Below are positions 56,421 through 64,000 of a DNA stretch of 64,000 nt, in pieces. The translations under genes and the position numbers were made by a program. The notes under the pieces are model-generated. The model had not been told where the DNA came from and made no database searches. It saw only the letters and a list, made by a program, of their open reading frames with translations. Origin of the DNA: Cytidiella melzeri. Lineage: Eukaryota > Basidiomycota > Agaricomycetes > Polyporales > Irpicaceae. The DNA is taken from assembly GCA_022592445.1 (NCBI GenBank), contig JABYQR010000068.1, positions 1 to 64,000 of the forward strand, given 5' to 3'. How positions within the stretch are numbered: position 1 is the first letter of the stretch; every line of letters starts with the position of its first letter.

Positions 56421-58569
56421 ATGGCGTCGAGTTCTGGCATGGGCCTGCGTGATTTGTCCCCCAACCTGCCTCTACGCGATGTGCTAGTTGCCTACATAGC
56501 AACAAGCCTGGTGAGTCGCTTACTCTGCCTCGTTATCGCAGCTCATCATTTGACCTTCGTCCAAGGCTACACATTATTCTTTCAAACGGTGGGAGCCGTC
56601 CAACATCCAATTAATCGCCTCCCTTCTTCTCATACCACCGCTGCCGCTTACTCTACTCGTGCTTCCACATGTGCCAGCTTTGTCATCTGCGCTCGTAGCG
56701 TCGTATCACATGTTTTTCGCAATGCTTGCAGCGTCTATAATCGCTTACAGGCTTTCGCCCTTCCACCCTCTCGCGCGCTACCCCGGCCCCTTGATGTGCA
56801 AAGTATCTAAATGGTGGATAGTGTGGGAGACGAGAGGTGGTGTGCAGCACCTTTGGTATCAGCGGCTCCACCAAATTTATGGTGACGCCGTTCGAGTCGG
56901 TGAGCGAGAGCACTAGTGGCCATGGAATACCCATTAAGTAAACATAATGTCCCTCAGGTCCAAACGAGCTGTCGCTCAGAGATTCTTCACTACTAACCGC
57001 CGTCATGGGCACAACCGGTCTCCCTAAAGGACCATGTACGCTTGCCCAAGTAGTCCACATAATGTTCTCGACTAACGATAATATGCAGCTAGACAAGCAC
57101 AAGGAATGTACCCTGAAGTCCAGTCGCTCATCATGTATCGCGACCCCGCCGAACATTCTCGTCGTAGGAAGCCATGGAATCGTGCGTTCAACTCGACGGC
57201 GCTGAAGGAATACCATCCTATAATTTCGCGTCGGGTCTCTCAGCTCGTTGAACGAATAGCGAGCCAGGACGGGGCCATCGACCTCTCGCTTTGGTTGAGC
57301 TGGTTCACATACGACTTCATGAGTGACTTGGCGTGAGTGGTTTCCGCTCCAGAATACAATACCATGGTAAATTGAACACGCCCACTTGATAGATTTGGAG
57401 GCGGCAGCGCCATGCTGCAAAACGGAGATGGTGACGATTTGTGGCACATTCTCAAGAGCGGATTAGCGTGCGTAATCATCAAGGAAATTTGTGCGAGTTG
57501 ATCTCATCGTGCGATGCAGAGCGACTACCGTCTTTGAGCAAGTCTCCTGGCTACCTCATATCTTGAAGATCCTACCAGCGCTCAAAACCCGAGCAATACG
57601 GATGCGAGCTTTGGGTATCAACCGTGCCCAAGCTCGCCTTGAAGCGGGCTCGCAAACGAAGGATATATTTTACTACCTGGTAAGCGAACCACATATGAAC
57701 GCTATGGCAGCTGCTTGTAACTGATCCTTTGGTCGCAAGAGCAATGAAGATGGCGTAGAAAAACAAAATCCTCCGAAGCCGGTAGTAATTTCTGATGGGT
57801 TTCTCGCCGTCATAGCTGGATCCGATTCTACTGCTACCGTACTTTCAGCGGCATTCTGGGGCATGTTGTCCCGCCCAGATATATATCAACGGCTACGCAT
57901 GGAAGTCGACAGATTTTTCCCGCCTGAAGAGAACTCTACCATCAACCGTGGACAACACGCCCAGATGGTGTTCCTTGAGGCTGTCATGTGAGCCGCCCCT
58001 CTCGTCAATCTGACTTTGTGGCTGAAACTAACATCGACCTTCGGTAGAAATGAATCTCTGAGATTATTCCCTCCAGGACCAAGCGGTAGTCAACGTGCAC
58101 CACCAGTAGGCCGAGGGGACAGAGTTATAGGGCAGTAGTCAGTGCTAGTCTTTCTTTGCAAACTGCGACTGGTATCAACCGTCATTCATTCAGCCACATC
58201 CCGGAGGGTACCAATGCCCGACTCCACACCTGGTCAATGCACCGTGACCCGCGCAACTTCTCGCATCCTGACACGTTCTGGCCAGCACGGTGGCTCATCG
58301 CAAGTGGACTGGAAGAGTCGAAGGAGCCGTTCGTTCACAACGCCAACGCGTTTATTCCGTTCTCGTTTGGACCCACTAACTGCGTCGGAAAGCAACTTGC
58401 AATGCAGGAAATGCGCACCGTGATTTGTCATGTTATACAAAGGCTTGACTTGAGGCTTGCGGACGATTGGGACCCGACAGAGTACGAGAAGGAGTATAAG
58501 GACTTTACAGTCGCATCAGTTGGAAGGCTGCCTGTACTTGTACAATTGAGAAAGAGGGGTGCATCATGA
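56421..58569 (+). CDS. Cytochrome P450 monooxygenase, intact, nine exons
   Basis: Exons: 56421-56510, 56566-56899, 56958-57035, 57089-57332, 57393-57467, 57520-57679, 57740-57987, 58048-58134, 58194-58569; 1692 nt, 563 aa. The N-terminus has hydrophobic segments (residues about 30-105) for ER anchoring, then the proline-rich YPGP. The I-helix AGSDST is near residue 353, the K-helix ESLR near 412, PARW near 470, and the heme loop FSFGPTNCVG with the ligand Cys near 503. All canonical residues are present. The product is a membrane-bound fungal P450 needing a P450 reductase; substrate unknown and I do not assign a CYP family. The next P450 on the minus strand is a different, broken family member, so this is a convergent pair and not a recent tandem copy. 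Confidence 0.95.
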
Positions 58570-58891
58570 TACTGTATTGAAAGGCTTCGAATTCATTGCA
58601 TTATCAACACCGTTCGAGCACGTACAAATGTTGTTGGTCGACATATGTATTTCAGTTGGTACTCAAGCCGAAGGACGCAGTGTAGTAAATCTATCGACAA
58701 CTTTGTCCATCGCGCAGGATAGCAGCAGTCGTCACTTGTGCCTCAACGCTATAGGATAGTGGAATGCTTGTCGGTTTACAGGCCCCTGCGCTTGACTCTC
58801 ACAGTCACTTCCTCGCTTTACGCAAAAACGCGTGGTAGATTGAAAGCTTCCGGACAATCATCAGCCACGCAGTCAATGACGCATCAATTCA
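58570..58891. other. Spacer between convergent P450 genes
   Basis: No coding sequence; 3' ends of both P450 loci. Confidence 0.5.
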
Positions 58892-60800
58892 CTAACACAC
58901 TCTGCTTGCCTCGTAGTCTGGCGTGGCCATCGTGAACTGGTATCGATGGAAAAGCTTGCCTAAGAAGATGGTCATCTCCATGGAAGTCGTGTTCCTCCCA
59001 ACGCAGGAACTGAAGACGGGATAAGCTACGACATCGGACGGTATGTCTGGATAGTAGTGATACTCACCGCGGGCCAACTGAGAAGGGGAGCAAATGCCTT
59101 CTGCATTGCGACTCTGTCTCCACGAGACCAACGCTCCGGAAAATACTCGTCTGCATCATCTCCCCAAATGGCCTTGTCTCTATGCACTGTATAGATAGGG
59201 ACGCTCACGACAGTCCCAGGAGCGAACTTCTCTCTGCAGATCGTCATTCCACCTTCTGTAACGACTCGCGGGAGTCCGATGCCGACCGTGGAATACAAAC
59301 GAAGTCCCGCGTTGATCGCGTCTTGCAGATAAGGCAGGTTCTTCAGCTGGTCGTATGAGCCGGTGCTGAAGTCTGCATCCTCCAACGAATCGGCGGTCGG
59401 CGGTCCCAGCCCATCGTCCAGTTCGTGTTGTAATTTCTTCTGTGCCCCCTGGTTTCGGGACAAGAAATATGTGAGTGCGGCACTCGAGCTGGTTCACACG
59501 CTTGTGAGCACAATCAGACGAATACTGCCTTACTGAGAGCTTACGTTTCACGTTGTATCCGTCCCTGCAACCATTAGCGTCATCGCCTCTGCACTCAACT
59601 CAATATTTCCCATATGGTCGCCATGTTCGTCCGTTGATTCCAAACCTTTTGATAGAATATTGCTGCTCTTCACATCCGTCGACTTCAGCCTCCTTCCTAC
59701 TGCCGTGACAGTAAGTGTGGCGATGTTGTCCATAGCCTGACGTTTTGTGCGAAACCACGGCAGCTTCTTGACGAGAGGACGCCACCAGAGAGGAAGCACA
59801 CCGATGGAGATAGCGTATTTGCTGCGATCGCTGATGGTTTTGACGGCTGGGATAGTGTCGTATTCGAGTACCTTTTCTTCGAGGCCGTACGCATCTATAG
59901 CGGCTGTTCGTGACCGAACCATTTGCACAGAGTCACTTGCACTGCTAGTCATTCCGAACGGACCGTCGAAGATAAGGTTGCCTTGTAATAAAATATGGTC
60001 TGAGGCGTTTCAGGAGTATACAATGTGGGGCTGCGCGCACTAACAATATCGAAAACCTGATAGTTGAACCCTATCACGCCAGTCAGCCGCGAGAACGAAT
60101 AGAAGGACAGTTTTGATAACCCACACGCCAAGCAGTCGACGAAAGCATAGCCGTCTTTCGCTCGCCAACTGCGGTCGCCAACAACACTACTTTGACCTTT
60201 GACTGCAGCCGCGCACATTCGATCCCAATGCTGCATCAACAGACAATTGCATTTCCGTACCACAGGCTCGAACTGCACCACGCTCTTGAGCGAGAACGTG
60301 CGAGCGATCAGCTTGCGCTTCCGAGCGTGCACCTCTCTTGACCGCGTGGTGGAAATCGTCCCGATTCCAGGGAACTGGCCAAAGGCAGAGTAGAAGTCAG
60401 ATTTGGTAGGCATCCCTTGTCCGACGCCGTGACCATAACCGTCCAACGGCGCTGAAGCGTCCGCAATGGAGACGTGGTTCGGGGTGATTCGAACGAATTT
60501 GCCTATGCATACGTTAGAAGACGAAGAGGAAAAATACTATCACATCCTGAGCTTAGACCACTTACCGTGCTTTGCGTGGGCTTCGTGGACAGCTATGTTA
60601 ATTTTTTTTCCCTGGGAAGGTATCCAGCCCATCCATGCGTCAGAGATGCTTGCTATGAGTGACCCGGGATACCGTCTGATGCGGCGTCGATTGATGGCTT
60701 ACGGGATGACATGAGTGGAGGTTGCTACTAGGATGAGACTGACGGAGATGGGGATGTAGTAGCTGTTGAGGATGCTTGCAATGAAGGACGTCAAAGTCAT
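58892..60800 (-). pseudogene. Cytochrome P450 pseudogene (CYP53-like layout)
   Basis: ATG 60800 opens a membrane-anchor segment (MTLTSFIASIL), then codon 34 is TAA (60699-60701) where the chain should continue to YPGSLIASISDAW. A good intron (60565-60503) joins HEAHAKHG to KFVRITPNHVSIAD. The frame is inconsistent near 60000-60150, where DCLA, FNYQVFDI and LIFDGPFGM occur in frames that do not join. The I-helix AGTDTT ends at TGA 59548-59550. The heme loop is interrupted near 59083 by a one-base gain in a C run; the next frame holds the family signature up to an intron, followed by CVGRN. The segment order resembles benzoate 4-hydroxylase-like P450s. With two stops and at least two frame breaks it is not functional as written. 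Confidence 0.88.
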
Positions 60801-62250
60801 ATCGCTGTGAAGAGGCTGGCCAATTTGGCGTGGAGGATCGGCTCTTGAAGGGTCCTCTTATATGCTGGATAACGCAGTCAGAAGGAGATATCCGGCATAA
60901 GCTCACCAGGATGCTCTGGACCAAGCAGAATCCCTGAAGCACCCCCATACAAATGTACATCTGATTTGACAAATCTGGCCGGCGAAGAGCCGATGTCGAA
61001 TCAATGGCATGTAAAGGGTGGTTACGACACGAGCAGGTCCACAACATGACCTATGTTCCGCCGTCGAGTATTCGAACCGTCGTGGATTCGGTAGGAGTGG
61101 GTCCGAGTCGCTGCTAGCAATTCACGCTGTGTCAAAGCTGTACGTTTAATGCAACAACAATCAGCAGAAGGGGTGCGTAGGAATGTCAAATAGCACACAC
61201 TTACTTGGCCGCCATGTTCTGCACGCTTCCACGAAATTCCGTCTCCGAAATCCCACGGGGTTCCGAAGGCCATAGTGAGATATTGTCGGGTTACCTCAGG
61301 CTTGCGTGGTAGAGATTCAGATGAAGCGAATGCCCCAAGCTCGGCAAGTCACCCTCCACACGTTTAGCGTGCTGTCCTGGTCCCACTCGGAATGATCGTA
61401 GCATAGGCCTTGGTTCTACTTACTACGTGTAATTTCGGTTACATGGTACTTCGCTTGAAGGATGTATTCGTTCACGCACAGAACGGGCGAGAAGGAAGTC
61501 ACCGAATAAGCAGGTCCCCCGTTTGATTCAATGGCTCAGGGCGGGCCAAATTGCAGCATCGTTGCGTTGGCCTAGTCATTCTGAGCTGGAGCACGCAAAG
61601 AATGCAAGATCCACCTACCTGTCTCCCACCTCGTTTCTACAACCTTTGCTATTGAGTCTCAGATTGAAATCTCGGACAACTCACTACGGTCACTGCGCGG
61701 CAGCCATATCATTGTATCAAGTTCCAATGAAGAGATCTACTCATCAGGAAACAATGCGAAGGCTACCTGAGCTCCCAGCTGCTACGGAGTGCTCCGGAGA
61801 GCTTCGTAGCTGCCGGAGACTTTGTTTTATTTCCTGATGCTTAGTCCAGGTAACCTGGATGCAACTGAATATTCAACGCTGTGCGAGGTGGAGGAAACGT
61901 GTCATACCTAGACGATTCAGATGCCGTGGCTTGCTGTGCACGTATCACAGTTCCGTTCGTGATCGCATGGCCAATACCAAGTTTGAGTGTGCGTATTGTC
62001 TTACAGGGCGCATCACCCGCCGTTTCAGCCACACATTGCTCGCTGAATGATCATAAGACCGTCTATGATCATTGCCCAGGAGTTTTATGCGCATCATCTG
62101 CTTTTGACTTGGCAGCGGCGGTCTCTGAAGCAAGTGAATAAGAGGCCCAGCTTTCCATGAACAGGTTCTCCGTAGTCGATCTTCCCCCTCAGTCTTCACC
62201 GCAGTGCGCGTCGGCCAGGTGCCCTTCTCTTTTCAACCCTCCCCCTTACT
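60801..62250. other. Intergenic region between P450 pseudogene and DPBB gene
   Basis: No gene supported. A minus-strand ATG frame at 61273 (MAFGTPWDFGDGISW) is followed by a good donor (GTAAGTGTG), but the joined exon stops at once, so it may be a relic. A hairpin lies at 61742-61839. Confidence 0.4.
61742..61839. repeat. Imperfect 98-bp hairpin with terminal inverted repeats
   Basis: Outer arms ATCAGGAAACAA and TTATTTCCTGAT are complementary but for one base. An inner stem pairs CAGCTGCTACGGAG with CTTCGTAGCTGCCGG-type sequence around a short loop near 61795. The form is that of a small non-autonomous DNA element or a structured RNA. No clear target duplication is seen. Confidence 0.55.
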
Positions 62251-62961
62251 ATGTTATTCTTCACGCCTTTCCTTTTTGCTTTGCTGGCTCTCGCTGGTCT
62301 TTCGACTGCCCTTCCGTTATATGATTCTTTCCACAGGCAAAAACACCACGGTACTGGTAAATATGTTTTATGATCAGTATTTTCGGCGGCGCCTCACATA
62401 ATGCTCCTTCAGCGACGTTCCCAGCCATCAATGAGAGAAACACTGGCTTTGATGAGGAGGGTTCGTGCGGGTTGAAGGGCGGACCAGCGGGCCGCGTCGC
62501 TGTGTCGGCGACCTTCTTCAATTCTGTCCCGTGAGTAGCTCTAAAAGATCATATTCCAATGAATTCCAATGAGGATCTTTTATTGACCCTGCGTATTGTC
62601 ATCTCACAGCGGCGTCAAACCCGGAGACGACCCAACCAAGTTTGTCGCCGCCCACCATAGTCGCGTACCAGCATACTCACATCTCTTTTCATCAGGAACC
62701 CCCTGTGTGGCAAAGAATTGAGCATCAAATGTGAGTGGATTGAGGGACGGAACTGTGCTTAGCGTGCTCACAAAGCTACACTCAGGCCCGAAAACTGGCC
62801 GCACACTGTCTTCAGCTACTGTTGTGGGCAGTGACCCTTCTCTTGAGGGCGACAACATCCTATTGGATTATTACGCCTCCAGCCAGCTCGATGACAACGC
62901 AAAAGATTCCGCTATGGAGGTCGAGTGGCATGTAGCATATTGGGATACTTATGAAGCATGA
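62251..62961 (+). CDS. Small secreted DPBB/RlpA-like (expansin-related) protein
   Basis: Five exons: 62251-62356, 62413-62530, 62610-62639, 62696-62730, 62786-62961; introns are 56, 79, 56 and 55 bases; 465 nt, 154 aa. A strong signal peptide (MLFFTPFLFALLALAGLSTA) is cleaved near residue 20. The mature protein has GSCGLKGG, VAVSATFFNS, NPLCGKELSIKC and a C-terminal VEWHVAYWD strand. The order Gly-rich turn, V-A-V strand, NPLCG-K and final aromatic strand matches secreted double-psi beta-barrel proteins (RlpA-like, barwin/expansin-like) of basidiomycetes. Only three Cys remain and the barrel Asp is not obvious. Such proteins may loosen cell-wall polysaccharides or act outside the cell; activity is unproven. 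Very short exons 3 and 4 (30 and 35 bases) are notable. Confidence 0.85.
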
Positions 62962-63659
62962 CCAATCACCGTGTCGTTGCTCACCCTCATGTATATATGC
63001 GTTCAGGAGGCCGTCACGTACTTCGTCGTCGGATTGACATGCTACTGTAGTTGTCGCTTTCGAGCCATGCCAGCTCGCGGTCAACGACGACAGAAGAAAC
63101 AGTCCCATTCCTGGCTTGTGCCATGCGTTCAAAGATAGACTCACAGCTGGTCCACCTTGAACTCCCCGTATCCAGGACCTAAAAGTCGACCAAGTCAATA
63201 TCAGCGACAGTATTCGCAGCCCTAATCCGTCAACTCGTACCGTTTGCGACCCTTGTCTTGAGTAAATCTAAACCCGCTCGAGCGTCCTCTTCTGGGTCAT
63301 GTCCACCCTCACCTCGACTCAAGTCTGACTCCAACGAGTGCCCGAGGAGTACGGGAGTTGTCAACGAGCAGAGAGTTGCCAATTGCTCTGGTGCCCGCTC
63401 GCACCTGTCGCCAATTCTTCCGCACCACTGACGGAGCTAGTGAAAAGCAAAGTGGTGACTGCAAGCAGTGGATCAGCCTTGGACCTCGACGATGCGATTG
63501 TACCAATGGGCATGGCATCCCTCTCTTACGCAGCGTGTCTTTCTCTTGCACCACCTTCCTCTCGCAGAACATACTATACGTACTTGCACCATCTAGCTCT
63601 CACCAGTTAGAAGCTGCCTTGGCTGAGGTACGTGATGCCAGCTTGGCTGGCTTACCCAA
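62962..63659. other. Intergenic region
   Basis: No supported gene. It separates the secreted-protein gene from the GDA1-like duplicate. Confidence 0.45.
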
Positions 63660-64000
63660 TACATAGCCTAGCTCTAGCCATCTATCCTCATTTGAAGTGT
63701 CGGCAGCTACATACGTTGGCCCACTCTTCAGCATCACCCTCTGCACAAAGCAACGGACGGCGCAGGTGGCCAGTGAGCGCAAAGATGTTTCCCCACGGAG
63801 CAGCAACTACGTCGGAAGACTCAAAGGCGGGCACGGGCCTTCGCATGCAGGAAATGTGCACAGGCTCGGGTGGAAAAAAATTTCGCAGTGGGTGCTGTGG
63901 TGATCGTTGGCTTGTGTGAGTGTGTGCTACGAGGCAGGAGGACACCATTCCGCACAAGTACATGCTTTGTGAGTGCCAGTATGCTCTCGCTCTAGTGTTT
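63660..64000 (+). pseudogene. Decayed copy of the GDA1 5' region, continuing past the window
   Basis: The sequence aligns by eye with the minus strand of about 33150-32780: upstream AGCCTAGCTCTAGCC, the start region (ATG 63785), GGAGCAGCAACTACG, GGCGGGCACGGGCCTTCGC, GGTGCTGTG and the first intron, including GTGAGTG and CTCGCTCTAG. Several one-base indels shift the frame soon after the ATG, the anchor segment is out of frame, and the signal-anchor codons are damaged. Because intron 1 is kept, this is a DNA-level duplication and not a retrocopy. The remainder, if any, lies beyond position 64000. Confidence 0.8.

Noticed and set aside
60674..60700. A 27-base intron at the start of the P450 pseudogene
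   Set aside because: Too short to splice, and the unspliced frame continues as normal P450 sequence after the TAA, so a nonsense change is the simpler reading.
61050..61130. GGTTCGAATAC sequence resembling a tRNA T-loop
   Set aside because: The flanking bases do not form the T stem or an acceptor stem.
62357..62377. A 21-base intron in the DPBB gene
   Set aside because: Too short and gives the wrong phase; the 56-base intron to 62412 restores the frame.

Overview
The window reads as nuclear DNA of a filamentous basidiomycete, most likely an Agaricomycete. Genes are split by many short GT-AG introns, mostly 47-67 bp. They encode NOP56, a Golgi GDPase, a base-exchange type phosphatidylserine synthase, a TANGO2/NRDE protein, a GCN4-like bZIP factor, a Zn2Cys6 factor and cytochrome P450s. 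The transposons (a copia element and chromodomain gypsy elements) also suit this group. I see no tRNA, rRNA or CRISPR array.

Layout. 1-5696 is a decayed Ty1/copia element on the minus strand: right LTR 5485-5696, half-tRNA type primer site, gag, broken pol, polypurine tract and the first 38 bases of the left LTR. An LTR-like piece sits between its gag and protease. 6371-9107 is the 5' part of a Ty3/gypsy element (LTR, extra ORF, gag start) damaged mainly by CpG-type transitions. 9209-17566 is a nearly complete gypsy chromovirus with almost identical LTRs and a perfect GAGGA target duplication. It carries an extra 259-codon ORF before gag and three one-base frame breaks, each explained by a missing A. 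It landed inside an open frame on the minus strand.

18650-35992 is the gene-rich core: NOP56 (-), a hypothetical gene (-), a DUF6699-like gene (+), a two-RING protein (+), GDA1 (-) and a GCN4-like bZIP gene (-) with AP-1-type sites and overlapping short uORFs upstream. About 36-41.4 kb is gene-poor, with scattered splice signals I could not join into a gene. Then follow a TANGO2-family gene (+), a seven-exon Zn2Cys6 factor (-) with a long upstream region, a 13-exon phosphatidylserine synthase (-) containing an 8-nt microexon, an intact nine-exon P450 (+) converging on a P450 pseudogene (-), and a five-exon secreted DPBB/RlpA-like protein (+). The window ends in a decayed, intron-retaining copy of the GDA1 5' end.

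The host genes are mostly housekeeping: snoRNP assembly, Golgi glycosylation support, lipid synthesis and amino-acid-type transcriptional control. They do not form an evident pathway cluster. The most notable items are the extra ORF and leader intron of the gypsy family, the microexon, the bZIP leader architecture and the GDA1 segmental duplicate. All exon joins were made by eye; for each multi-exon model called complete the summed exon length is a multiple of three.
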